DNA from: Hydrogenophaga sp. Root209
GTDB taxonomy: Bacteria; Pseudomonadota; Gammaproteobacteria; Burkholderiales; Burkholderiaceae_C
Assembly (NCBI RefSeq): GCF_001428625.1
Contig: NZ_LMIE01000022.1
Span: 351,190 to 415,189 of the forward strand
Direction of reading: 5' to 3'
Length of the DNA stretch: 64,000 nt
Shown here: one piece after another, positions 44,841 through 53,821 of the stretch
Layout of the letters: each line of letters opens with the position of its first letter
How positions within the stretch are numbered: the stretch's first letter is position 1
Notes under the pieces: model-generated
Told to the model about the DNA's origin: nothing
Seen by the model: only the letters and a program-made list of their open reading frames with translations
Databases searched by the model: none
Translations under genes and position numbers: made by a program

Positions 44841-45498
44841 CTTCCTAAATTTGACAGTCTCCTCCTATGGTCAACCCAAACTGCGCTAACAAAGTCGTTC
44901 GAATTCCGACTGTTCGGGTGCGATCGCGATTCGTGAGGCGGACTGCTTCAGACGGTAGCTCTTGCCTTCGAACCCCAGCGTCGAGCAGCGGTGTATCAGT
45001 CGATCAAGGATGGTGGTGGCCATGGTGACGTCGGCCAGGTACTTGCTCAGGTCCTGCACCAAAAGATTTGAGGTGATGACGATGGCGCGGCGCAGGTTGT
45101 AGCGCTGGTGAACGATGGCATAGAGGAGTTCGTCGCTGATGTCGGCGATGCGCCGGGCCAGAGACTGGTCATCTAGCACGAGCAGGTCCGAGGACTCCAC
45201 ACATCCCACGGCCTGCACGCTGGTGCTTGGCTGTGGCGAACATGAGGACTCGGTCCTTGCGGTTCTCGTCGTGATCTTGTGGATTTGGCGATAGCGCCGG
45301 ATGTTTCGTGCCGACCCAGCCTAACAACATCGAAGGTCATTTAGGTAACCGCTCACGACGCCCCCAGTGTTTACCCTGATTTCGTGGAGTGAACATAACC
45401 GTAGAATGAACAACATAATCACCAGACGGACAATCCGGATTGCGAACTGGATCAAGTCTCACTTCCTAGGTACTCACGCCTTCTCCTCAATTCACCAA
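44841..45498. other. Inter-module stretch
   Basis: This region separates modules A and B. It contains the IstB remnant (44886-45218, degraded traces to about 45290) and AT-richer sequence before the second TRAP receptor. No promoter stands out. Confidence 0.45.
44886..45218 (-). pseudogene. IstB-like (IS21-family) ATP-binding protein, fragment
   Basis: A 110-codon frame encodes SSDLLVLDDQSLA (Walker B region), YAIVHQRYNLRRAIVITSNL and TMATTILDRLIHRCSTLGFE, ending in GKSYRLKQS. This is the C-terminal half of IstB, the ATPase partner of IS21-type transposases. The Walker A half is missing or scrambled beyond 45218 and no istA is present. It marks the join between the two catabolic modules. Confidence 0.7.
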
Positions 45499-46551
45499 AT
45501 GATCAACCGCAGAACCATCGTTCAGTTGGCAGTAGGGATGGCCTTGGGCGCTCCCTCGCTGACAGGCTTTGCTCAGCAGTCGATCACTTTGCGATTTCAC
45601 ACTTTCATGTCTCCCATGTCCAACGTATGGGTCAGCATGAACAAGGTATGGATGGAAAAGGTGCAACGGGAATCAGATGGGCGCATCCGGTTTGAGGCGT
45701 ACCCCGCGATGCAGCTTGATGGCGCGCCTGTGCAGCCATACGACCAGGCACGGGATGGCGTGGCTGACATCGTTTGGACACTGACCGGCTATTCACCTGG
45801 AGGCTTTCCTTGCAGCGAGGTGTTTGTCCTGCCGTTCATGACGACCAACGCCGAGGCTACTTCCAAGGCTTTCTGGGAGTTCATCAAGACAAAAGCGTCC
45901 AACGAACACAAGGAAGTGCATCCCATTGCAGTGCAGGTTCATAGGCCGGGGATGCTCCACACCCGCGACCGCCTCTTTGAGGCTCCGTACGACTTGCGCG
46001 GCCTGAAAATGCGCGGTCCAACCAGACAAACTACGAAGATGCTGGGATACCTCGGCGCCAATGCTGTGGGCATGCCGCTGCCCAAGATTCCCGACGCACT
46101 GCAAAAGGGGCCTCTCGACGGTTGCGTGATCCCTTGGGATGTCGTTCCCTCCGTAAAGGTGCACGAATTAACGAAGTTTCACAGTCAGTTCGATCCAGCC
46201 AGTGGCGCGCTCTACACCACGACATTCGTGACGGCAACAAACAAACGGAAGTACGAGTCCCTGCCGCCAGATGTCCGGAAGGTGCTGGACCCCAACTCGG
46301 GCATAACCGCTTCTGCGTCCTTGGGGCGCGCCCACCAATGTGGCGACGACCCTGCCCGCAAGTTGGTGGAGGCACGCGGCAACGTGACCCATAACTTCGG
46401 GCAGGTCGAAGCCCAAGAGTTCAGGCGCGCAGCAAGCCAGGTAGAGGTCGAATGGGTCAAGGACATGGAGAGCCGCGGCTTCGATGGTCGCGATCTTTTG
46501 TCAACAGCCCGGGCCTTGATCGAAAAACACACAAAAACTACCAAGACATAA
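45499..46551 (+). CDS. TRAP-type substrate-binding protein (DctP), module B, without DctQ/DctM
   Basis: A 350-residue protein from ATG 45499, with a signal sequence MINRRTIVQLAVGMALG. It is a paralogue of the module A receptor; for example LRFHTFMSPMSNVW and DIVWTLTGYSPGGFPCSEVF align without gaps. The carboxylate-binding region [17 protein letters not shown] is kept. It departs at positions conserved in the other copy ([13 protein letters not shown] becomes GGFPCSEVFVLPF, and near residue 270 ASASLGRAHQC), which may mean altered specificity or early decay. The ribosome site is weak. Confidence 0.82.
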   Translation: MINRRTIVQLAVGMALGAPSLTGFAQQSITLRFHTFMSPMSNVWVSMNKVWMEKVQRESDGRIRFEAYPAMQLDGAPVQPYDQARDGVADIVWTLTGYSPGGFPCSEVFVLPFMTTNAEATSKAFWEFIKTKASNEHKEVHPIAVQVHRPGMLHTRDRLFEAPYDLRGLKMRGPTRQTTKMLGYLGANAVGMPLPKIPDALQKGPLDGCVIPWDVVPSVKVHELTKFHSQFDPASGALYTTTFVTATNKRKYESLPPDVRKVLDPNSGITASASLGRAHQCGDDPARKLVEARGNVTHNFGQVEAQEFRRAASQVEVEWVKDMESRGFDGRDLLSTARALIEKHTKTTKT

Positions 46552-46560
46552 AGACACTCC

Positions 46561-47343
46561 ATGAATCAACTGCCCAAAGAAAACACCCCACGGCTGGCCA
46601 ACCGGGTTGCGATCGTGACCGGCGCGGCGCAAGGTATCGGAGAGACATACGCTCGTGCATTGGCTCAAGAAGGTGCCTCCGTGGTCTGTGCCGATGTGCT
46701 GGACGCCACCGGGGTGGTCAACCAGATCATTGAGAAGGGTGGCCGGGCGGTGTTTGTCCACACAGACGTGACGTCCCGCGAATCGGTGGAGAAGATGGTT
46801 GGGTCCGCACTTCAGGCGTTCGGCCGCATTGACGTGCTGGTCAACAACGCCGCAATTTTCGGCAACCTTGCCCTCAAGCCGTTCGAGCAGATCGAGTCGA
46901 CCGAGTGGGACAAGGTGATGTCCGTCAACGTGCGCGGCTCCTTCGAGTGCGCCAGAGCGGTCAGCCCCGTGATGCGTCAGCAGCGCTACGGCAAGATCAT
47001 CAACATCGCCTCCGGCACGGTTTTCAAGGGCACGCCGCTCTTCCTGCACTACGTCACCTCCAAGGGCGCCGTGGTGGCGATGGCGCGCTGTCTGGCGCGT
47101 GAATTGGGTAACGACAATATCTGCGTCAATACACTGGCGCCGGGCCTGACCCTGAGCGCCAATGTCAGCGCAAATCCCGACTGGCAAGGCTCAATCGCTT
47201 CAGGCATCGTTTCGTCCCGCTGCATCAAGCGTGATCAGGTACCCGACGACCTGACCGGCACCTTGATCTACCTCGCCAGCGCCGACAGTGACTTTGTCAC
47301 CGGTCAGGTGATTGTGGTTGATGGCGGATCGGTCACACATTGA
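46561..47343 (+). CDS. Short-chain dehydrogenase, module B
   Basis: A 260-residue classical SDR with TGAAQGIG at about residue 20, NNAA, the catalytic Ser in INIASGTVFKG and YVTSK. VVDGGSVTH is the end. It is of the same subfamily as the module A SDR. It is followed at once by an aldehyde dehydrogenase, repeating the SDR-ALDH order of module A. A benzylic alcohol oxidation is the likely type of reaction. Confidence 0.85.
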   Translation: MNQLPKENTPRLANRVAIVTGAAQGIGETYARALAQEGASVVCADVLDATGVVNQIIEKGGRAVFVHTDVTSRESVEKMVGSALQAFGRIDVLVNNAAIFGNLALKPFEQIESTEWDKVMSVNVRGSFECARAVSPVMRQQRYGKIINIASGTVFKGTPLFLHYVTSKGAVVAMARCLARELGNDNICVNTLAPGLTLSANVSANPDWQGSIASGIVSSRCIKRDQVPDDLTGTLIYLASADSDFVTGQVIVVDGGSVTH

Positions 47344-47351
47344 GCACTCCT

Positions 47352-48818
47352 ATGCACGCCACAGCAGAACTCTTGATCGATGGCCGGTGGATGCCCGCCA
47401 GCCAGGGCCTCGAAGTGCCCAGCCTGGACCCGGCCAACGGCAGCCAGATCGGTTGCTTCAGCGCTGCCACCCGGGCAGACGCAGAGGCGGCCATTTCGGC
47501 TGCACGCAGAGCCTTTGAAAAGCCCACGTGGGCCCAGTCGCCGCGGCTGCGGCAGAACGTGATGAACGAATGGGCAAGCCGGCTAGAGCACAAGGCTGAA
47601 GCACTGGCCCAACTGCTAACGCAAGAGAATGGCAAGGTGATCGCGCAATCGCGGGGTGAGCTGATGGGAGCCATCTCGGAGATCCGTTACTACGCGGGTC
47701 TGGCCCGGCACATACCAGGCCACGTGCTCGAGGTGGAACCCGGCGTATTTTCCACGATGCTGAAAGAGCCGGCCGGCGTCGCCGGCATCATCGTCCCTTG
47801 GAACGCTCCCGTGATCCTGCTTATCCGGTCGATCACCCCCGCGTTGGCCGCTGGCTGTACTTGCGTGGTCAAGCCTGCACCGCAGTCCGCACTCATCACC
47901 GCTGCGGTGATCAGGGAACTGGCCGACGTGACTGGACTGCCGCCCGGTGTGGTGAACCTGGTGAGTGAGCAAGGCCACGACGTGGCGCAGTTGCTCACCT
48001 CCTCGCCAGAGGTGGATGTGGTCAGCTTCACGGGCTCCAACCTGACGGGGCAGCGCATCATGGCCGCCGCTGCTCCCACTATGAAGAAACTGTCGCTCGA
48101 ACTGGGTGGCAAGTCATGCTGCCTGGTTTTTGAAGATGCCGATATCGACCACATCGCGCCTCAACTGGCTGCCGCTGCGACGGTCATCTCTGGTCAGCAA
48201 TGCACGGCGGCGCGCCGGGTGTTGGTTCACGCGTCACGCTATGAGGCGATGAAAAAAGCGCTGGCCAATGCACTGGCGGCAATCAAAGTGGCGCCCGGAA
48301 ATACCCCGGGCGCCCAGATGGGTCCCTTGATCGATCTCTCTACCACTGAGTTGGTGCAACGTCGCATCGAGCAGGCGATGGACGACGCAGACGAAGTGAT
48401 CCTGCGCGGTCAGCGTCTCGGCGGAAACCTGCGGCTTGGCGGGTTTGTCTCGCCCACCTTGGTCGCGCACCGGGATGCCAGTGCATCTTTTGTCCAAGAG
48501 GAGATTTTCGGCCCCTTGGTCGTGCTGGAAAAGTTTGAAACCGAAACCGAAGCGGTGGCGCGGGCCAATCACACCGAGTTCGGGTTGTCCGCGAGTGTCT
48601 GGACCGAGCAGGGCGCGCGCGCCTGGCGTATCGCTCGAGCGCTACGCAACGGCACCGTTTGGATCAACGACCACAACAAGCTGTGCGCTGAAGCGGAGAC
48701 CGGCGGCTATCGCCGCAGTGGCTTGGGCCGTCTCCACGGCTTTGACGCGTTGATCGATTTCACCGAGATCAAACACATCTATCAGAACGTAGGTGTGCTT
48801 GATCCACCCAAGGGCTGA
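47352..48818 (+). CDS. Aldehyde dehydrogenase, module B
   Basis: A 488-residue enzyme from ATG 47352; a TTG at 47340 is an alternative. IIVPWNAPVILLIRSITPAL, LELGGKSCCLVFEDAD (catalytic Glu) and SGQQCTAARRVLV (nucleophile Cys) are intact. VQEEIFGPLVVLEKF lies near the end. It resembles vanillin/benzaldehyde-type dehydrogenases in its neighbours, not in any decisive motif. It is not a close copy of the module A enzyme. It probably works in series with the SDR just upstream. Confidence 0.87.
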   Translation: MHATAELLIDGRWMPASQGLEVPSLDPANGSQIGCFSAATRADAEAAISAARRAFEKPTWAQSPRLRQNVMNEWASRLEHKAEALAQLLTQENGKVIAQSRGELMGAISEIRYYAGLARHIPGHVLEVEPGVFSTMLKEPAGVAGIIVPWNAPVILLIRSITPALAAGCTCVVKPAPQSALITAAVIRELADVTGLPPGVVNLVSEQGHDVAQLLTSSPEVDVVSFTGSNLTGQRIMAAAAPTMKKLSLELGGKSCCLVFEDADIDHIAPQLAAAATVISGQQCTAARRVLVHASRYEAMKKALANALAAIKVAPGNTPGAQMGPLIDLSTTELVQRRIEQAMDDADEVILRGQRLGGNLRLGGFVSPTLVAHRDASASFVQEEIFGPLVVLEKFETETEAVARANHTEFGLSASVWTEQGARAWRIARALRNGTVWINDHNKLCAEAETGGYRRSGLGRLHGFDALIDFTEIKHIYQNVGVLDPPKG

Positions 48819-48866
48819 CTCCACAAGCCTGCCCGAATCCTTAGTACTTATAGGAGAGAACGAATC

Positions 48867-49901
48867 ATGTTTCCCAAAAACACGTGGTATGTAGGCGCTA
48901 CGCCCAGCGAACTCGATGGAAAGCCCCTTGGCCGCAAGATTTGCGGCGAGTCCATCGTGTTTTTCCGTGGCCCCGACAACAAGGTGGCCGCTGTCGAAGA
49001 CTTTTGCCCCCACCGCGGTGCTCCGTTGTCGCTGGGCAAGGTTGAAAACGGCAAACTGGTTTGTGGCTACCACGGTCTGGAAATGGGTTGCGATGGCAAG
49101 ACGGTTGCCATGCCATGCCAACGCGTGGGCGGCTTCCCCGCCGTGCGGACGTATCCCGTAGTGGAGCGCTACGGGTTCATCTGGGTCTGGCCTGGCGATG
49201 CGCAAGAGGCCGACCCCTCCAAGATCCACCATCTGGCCTGGGCCGATGACCCCGAGTGGGCCTACAGCGGTGGGCTGTACCACGTAAAATGCGATTACCG
49301 GCTCATGATCGACAACCTCATGGACCTGACTCACGAGACTTACTTGCACCCGAACTCAATTGGTCAAAAGGAAATCGATGAGTCGCCGCCCAAGACGCGG
49401 ATGGATGGAGACTGCGCCATCACCGAGCGTTACATGGAGGGCATCATGGCGCCGCCATTCTGGCGTGCGGGCTTGCGCGGAAACAACCTGGCCGACGATG
49501 TTCCAGTGGACCGGTGGCAAATCTGCCGCTTCTATCCGCCAAGCCATGTGCTGATCGATGTGGGTGTGGCGCACGCGGGCAAGGGCGGCTTCAATGCAGA
49601 CCCCAAGGTCAAAGCCTCCAGCACAGTCATCGACTTCATCACACCTGAAACCGAGTCCTCGACCTGGTACTTTTGGGGCATGGCCAGGAACTTCAATGCG
49701 CAGGACCAGGCGTTGAGCGAGCAGATCCGCACCAGCCTGAGCAAAGTTTTCTCCGAGGACCTCCAGATGCTGGAGATGCAGCAGCAGAACCTGGAGCGCA
49801 ACGCCGGGCGCAAGCTACTGAGCCTGAACATCGATGGCGGTGGCGTGCAAGCCCGCCGCATCATCGATCGGTTGCTGGTTGCGGAAAAATCCGCTGCCTG
49901 A
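48867..49901 (+). CDS. VanA-like Rieske oxygenase
   Basis: A 344-residue class IA Rieske monooxygenase subunit. The cluster ligands are C47, H49, C66 and H69 (EDFCPHRGAP, CGYHGLEM). MFPKNTWYVG at the start and FIWVWPGDAQEADPS follow vanillate O-demethylase VanA closely. The iron site is in DNLMDLTHETYLHPN. Members remove methyl groups from methoxybenzoates or hydroxylate benzylic methyls. No VanB-type reductase is adjacent; the nearest is at 58614. Confidence 0.85.
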   Translation: MFPKNTWYVGATPSELDGKPLGRKICGESIVFFRGPDNKVAAVEDFCPHRGAPLSLGKVENGKLVCGYHGLEMGCDGKTVAMPCQRVGGFPAVRTYPVVERYGFIWVWPGDAQEADPSKIHHLAWADDPEWAYSGGLYHVKCDYRLMIDNLMDLTHETYLHPNSIGQKEIDESPPKTRMDGDCAITERYMEGIMAPPFWRAGLRGNNLADDVPVDRWQICRFYPPSHVLIDVGVAHAGKGGFNADPKVKASSTVIDFITPETESSTWYFWGMARNFNAQDQALSEQIRTSLSKVFSEDLQMLEMQQQNLERNAGRKLLSLNIDGGGVQARRIIDRLLVAEKSAA

Positions 49902-49935
49902 TGTTTTCCCGATCCCACCACAACAGGAGACACAG

Positions 49936-51123
49936 ATGAACTCACGGCGCTTTGTTTTGACACGAGGAGCCGCGCTGATCGGCGCGGCCTCCAGCGGCAT
50001 TTTGTTGCCCCGGTGGGCGCAGGCGCAAACCAGCAATCTGCGGGTTGGCCTGATGCTGCCGTTCACAGGTACCTTTGCCCAGCCCGGTATCGCCGTCGAA
50101 AACGGCTTCCGGCTGGCGCTGGCGCAAAACGGCGGCAAGCTCGGTGGCCGCGAGGTGGAGTTCTTCAAGGTCGATGACGAATCCAATCCGGCCAAGGGCA
50201 TCGAGAACGCGACCCGCCTGGTAATGCGTGACAAGGTCGACGTGCTGGTGGGTTCGGTGCACTCGGGCGTGCAGATGGGCATTCACAAGGTCGCACGCGA
50301 TACAGGAGTTCTCAACATCATTCCCAATGCCGGCGTGCACGTGGCCACCCGGGCCCAGTGTGCGCCCAATGTGTTTCGAACCAGCTTCACCAACGCCCAG
50401 CCTACCCTGGCTTTGGGCAAGGCCATGGTCGACCGAGGCCACAAGAAGGCGGTGTGGATCACCTGGAACTACGCCGCAGGCGACGAGGCCTTTGAGGGTT
50501 TCGAAAAGAGCTACACCGAAGCCGGTGGCACCATCATCAAGAAGCTCGGCCTGCCCTTTCCCAACGTGGAGTTTCAGTCGCTGTTGACCGAGATTGCGTC
50601 TTACAAGCCCGACGCCGTGGCTTGCTTCTTCGCCGGTGGCGGTGCAGCCAAGTTCCTGCGCGACTACGCTGCGGCCGGCCTGAACAAGACGATCCCACTG
50701 TACGGCTCGGGCTTCCTGACCGAGGGCGTGCTCGATGCAGCAGGCGAAGCTGCCGAGGGCGTTCTCACCACGCTGCACTACAGCGACTCGCTGGATATCC
50801 CGCGCAACAAGCAGTTCCGCCTCGACTATGTAAAGGCGTTCAAGGCGCAGCCCGATGTGTATGCCGTTCAGGGATACGACGCGGGCTTGCTGCTCGTCAA
50901 GGGTGCCAACGCAGTCAAAGGCGACTTGTCGAACAAACCGGCACTGTACGCAGCGCTGGAAGGCGCCACCATCGACAGTCCGCGCGGGAAATGGACCATG
51001 AGCAAGGCCCACAACCCGATCCAGGACATCTACCTGCGCCAGGTGGTCAACAAGGACAACAAGGTGATCGGCATTGCTCAGAAGGCTGTGGCCGATCCCG
51101 CCACGGGTTGCCGCATGGGTTGA
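49936..51123 (+). CDS. ABC transporter substrate-binding protein (LivK/aromatic type)
   Basis: A 395-residue periplasmic protein from ATG 49936 (AGGAGACAC upstream) with a twin-arginine-like signal (NSRRFVLTRGAALIGAASSG). LRVGLMLPFTGTFAQPGIAV, VDVLVGSVHSGVQMG and YAVQGYDAGLLLVKGANAVK are typical of the branched-chain amino acid/aromatic acid receptors. It begins a complete LivKHMGF-type transporter, placed after the VanA-like gene. The cargo is probably an aromatic acid. Confidence 0.9.
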   Translation: MNSRRFVLTRGAALIGAASSGILLPRWAQAQTSNLRVGLMLPFTGTFAQPGIAVENGFRLALAQNGGKLGGREVEFFKVDDESNPAKGIENATRLVMRDKVDVLVGSVHSGVQMGIHKVARDTGVLNIIPNAGVHVATRAQCAPNVFRTSFTNAQPTLALGKAMVDRGHKKAVWITWNYAAGDEAFEGFEKSYTEAGGTIIKKLGLPFPNVEFQSLLTEIASYKPDAVACFFAGGGAAKFLRDYAAAGLNKTIPLYGSGFLTEGVLDAAGEAAEGVLTTLHYSDSLDIPRNKQFRLDYVKAFKAQPDVYAVQGYDAGLLLVKGANAVKGDLSNKPALYAALEGATIDSPRGKWTMSKAHNPIQDIYLRQVVNKDNKVIGIAQKAVADPATGCRMG

Positions 51124-51210
51124 GTCTTTCGCGCCCCGGTTGTCCTCCAGCGGCGGAGTTCGTCCAAAAGATGTTCCGCCGCTTTTCTTCGTCCTTTTGT
51201 TCCTTAACTC

Positions 51211-52074
51211 ATGGATTTCGCCAACTTCCTCATCCAGTTGCTCAACAGCCTGCAGTACGGCCTGTTGCTGTTCATGCTGGCCGCGGGCCTCACGTTGATT
51301 TTCGGGATCATGGGTGTGGTCAACCTGGCGCACGGCAGCTTCTACATGCTGGGTGCCTACCTCGCGTGGTTTTTGGTCGGCCAACTGGACAGCCTGGTGC
51401 TCGCGATCGTGCTGGGCACGGTGATTGCCGTGGGGCTGGGCTGGCTGCTGGAGTGGACCTTGTTCCGGCACTTCTACCACCGCGACCACCTCGATCAGGT
51501 GTTGCTCACCTTCGGCCTCATCTACATCTTTGAAGAGGTGCGCTCCATCCTCTGGGGCGACGACGTGCACGCGGTGCAGGTGCCCGAGGTGCTGAACTGG
51601 TCGATCCCGCTGACCGAGAACCTCTCGTACCCGGTGTACCGGCTCGTGATGTCGGGCGTGTGCATCGCGCTGGCGCTCGGCCTGTACCTGCTGATCTCCA
51701 AAACGCGCCTGGGCATGAAGATCCGCGCCGGGGCGTTCAACCGAGAGATGACCGAGTCGCTGGGCATCAACATCCGCCTGATCCACGGCGTGGTGTTTGC
51801 CTTGGGCGTGGCGCTGGCCGCCATCGCCGGCATGATCGCCTCGCCCATCGCGAGCGTGTACCCCGGCATGGGCAGCTCGGTGCTGATCATGTGCTTCGTG
51901 GTGGTGGTCATCGGCGGTATCGGTTCGGTGCGTGGTGCGCTCGTGGCCGCGTTGCTCGTGGGTCTGGTCGACACCTTCGGCAAGGTGCTGGTGCCGCAGA
52001 TTGCCGGCATGGCCGTCTACATGCTCATGGCCGCCGTGCTGCTCTACAAGCCCGAAGGGCTCTTCAAACAATGA
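51211..52074 (+). CDS. ABC transporter permease, LivH type
   Basis: A 287-residue inner-membrane protein with about eight helices. LLNSLQYGLLLFMLAAGLTL, IFGIMGVVNLAHGSFYMLGA, and RAGAFNREMTESLGINI are family features. It overlaps the next permease gene by 4 bp. It belongs to the five-gene Liv-like transporter. Confidence 0.92.
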   Translation: MDFANFLIQLLNSLQYGLLLFMLAAGLTLIFGIMGVVNLAHGSFYMLGAYLAWFLVGQLDSLVLAIVLGTVIAVGLGWLLEWTLFRHFYHRDHLDQVLLTFGLIYIFEEVRSILWGDDVHAVQVPEVLNWSIPLTENLSYPVYRLVMSGVCIALALGLYLLISKTRLGMKIRAGAFNREMTESLGINIRLIHGVVFALGVALAAIAGMIASPIASVYPGMGSSVLIMCFVVVVIGGIGSVRGALVAALLVGLVDTFGKVLVPQIAGMAVYMLMAAVLLYKPEGLFKQ

Positions 52075-53063
52075 GCTCCCCCAAAGCCCAACTCGAAAAG
52101 CTGCCGCGCAGCATCCAGGCCATCCTGGTGCTGGGAGCCATCGCGCTCGCCGCGTTTCCACTCATCCCCGTCACCGGTAGCGACTTCTACCTGCAGATGC
52201 TCTCGCAGATGATGATCCTGGCGATCTTCGCCATGAGCCTGGATCTGCTGCAGGGCGTTACCGGTCTTGTGTCGCTCGGACACGCGGCTTACTTTGGTCT
52301 TGCCGGCTACGCGCTGGCTTTCCTCACCCCGGCGGACACTCCCATCAGCCTGTGGTGGTCCCTGCCCGCCTCGGCGCTGGGCGCGGGACTGGCCGCGCTC
52401 GTCATCGGCTTCTTCTTGGTTCGCACCCACGGTATTTACTTCATCATGGTCACCATGGCGTTCGCCCAAATGGTGTTCTTCCTGTTCTTCGACAACAAGG
52501 CGCTCGGGGGGTCGGACGGCGTGTACGTGAACTTCCGCCCCACCGCCTCGGTGTTCGGCTGGAGCGGCATCGACCTCGAGAACAAGACAACCTTCTTCTA
52601 CTTCACGCTCCTGCTGCTCGTGCTGGTCTATGCCTTCCTGCGCCGCCTGTTGTTCTCTCCTTTTGGCCGGGTGCTCGCGGGCATTCGCGTGAACGAGCAC
52701 CGCATGCGCGCGGTGGGCTTTGGGACCTTCGGCTACAAACTCACGGCCTTCACGCTAGCAGGGGCGCTGGCCGGCGTGGCGGGCTTCCTGTGGGCCGCGC
52801 AGACCGGTTATGTGAACCCCGAGTTGATGGGTTTCCACATGAGTGCACACGCCATCATGATGGTCATCCTCGGGGGCATGGGCAATTTCGCTGGCGCCAT
52901 CGTGGGGGCCTTCGCGTTCGAGTACGTGATGCACTTCTTCAAGGACCTCACCAAACACTGGCAGCTGCTCATGGGCACGTTCATCGTGCTGGTGGTGGTG
53001 CTGGCGCCGCGCGGCTTGCTGGGTCTGGTGCAGCGCTTCGCCAGCCCGAAGGAGCGCCCATGA
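52071..53063 (+). CDS. ABC transporter permease, LivM type
   Basis: A 330-residue inner-membrane protein from ATG 52071. MSLDLLQGVTGLVSLGHAAY, HGIYFIMVTMAFAQMVFFLF, and GVAGFLWAAQTGYVNPELMG are typical of LivM. It partners the LivH-type permease. The end overlaps the first ATPase gene by 4 bp. Confidence 0.92.
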   Translation: MSSPKAQLEKLPRSIQAILVLGAIALAAFPLIPVTGSDFYLQMLSQMMILAIFAMSLDLLQGVTGLVSLGHAAYFGLAGYALAFLTPADTPISLWWSLPASALGAGLAALVIGFFLVRTHGIYFIMVTMAFAQMVFFLFFDNKALGGSDGVYVNFRPTASVFGWSGIDLENKTTFFYFTLLLLVLVYAFLRRLLFSPFGRVLAGIRVNEHRMRAVGFGTFGYKLTAFTLAGALAGVAGFLWAAQTGYVNPELMGFHMSAHAIMMVILGGMGNFAGAIVGAFAFEYVMHFFKDLTKHWQLLMGTFIVLVVVLAPRGLLGLVQRFASPKERP

Positions 53064-53821
53064 ACGAACTGCTGCTCTCCGCCCGCAACCTGACCAAGCG
53101 CTTCGGGGGTCTGGCCGCCGTCAATGATGTGTCGGTGGACCTGCACCGCGACCGCATCCACGCCGTCATCGGCCCCAACGGCGCAGGCAAGTCGACACTG
53201 ACCAACCTGCTCTCGGGCGACCTGCCTCCCACCTCGGGCCGCATCACGCTCAACGGGGTCGAGACGGCGGGCAAAAGCCCCGAAAAGATCTCGCGCCTGG
53301 GTCTGGGCCGCAGCTACCAGAAGACCAACATCTTCCTGCCCTTCACCGTGTGGGACAACGTGCGACTGGCGGCCCAATCGCGCGAACGGCATGTGCCGTG
53401 GAACCCGCTGCGCTGGGTGTCCTCGGCCAGCGCCATGGGCGCGGTCAACGAGCGCTGCGAGCGCGCGGTCGAACTCGCCGGTCTGTCAAATCGCGCCAGC
53501 GTGGTGGCCGGCACCACCAGCCACGGCGAGCAGCGCCAGTTGGAGATCGCCATGACGCTGGCGACCGAGCCCACCGTGCTGCTGCTCGACGAACCCCTGG
53601 CCGGCATGGGCCAGGCCGAGGCCGAGAGCATGGTGGCGCTGCTGCTGCGCTTGAAAAAGGACCACGCCATCATGCTGGTCGAACACGACATGGACGCGGT
53701 CTTCACCCTGGCCGACCAGCTCACCGTGATGGTGAACGGCCAGGTGATCGCCAGCGGGACGCCGGCCGACGTGCGCGGCGATGCCGGCGTGCAGGCAGCC
53801 TACCTGGGTGAGGAGCATTGA
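53060..53821 (+). CDS. ABC transporter ATP-binding protein, LivG type
   Basis: A 253-residue ATPase. Walker A is GPNGAGKST, the signature region is TTSHGEQRQLEIAMTLA, and Walker B is VLLLDEPLAGM. GRSYQKTNIFLPFTVWDNVR is typical of LivG. It starts in the stop codon of the LivM-type gene and its stop shares one base with the next start. Confidence 0.93.
   Translation: MNELLLSARNLTKRFGGLAAVNDVSVDLHRDRIHAVIGPNGAGKSTLTNLLSGDLPPTSGRITLNGVETAGKSPEKISRLGLGRSYQKTNIFLPFTVWDNVRLAAQSRERHVPWNPLRWVSSASAMGAVNERCERAVELAGLSNRASVVAGTTSHGEQRQLEIAMTLATEPTVLLLDEPLAGMGQAEAESMVALLLRLKKDHAIMLVEHDMDAVFTLADQLTVMVNGQVIASGTPADVRGDAGVQAAYLGEEH

Noticed and set aside
49942-52161. Minus-strand open frame of 739 codons opposite the Liv-type transporter genes
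   Set aside because: It is antisense to three well-supported genes, and its composition (repeated HR, HE, QH pairs) is that of a shadow frame.
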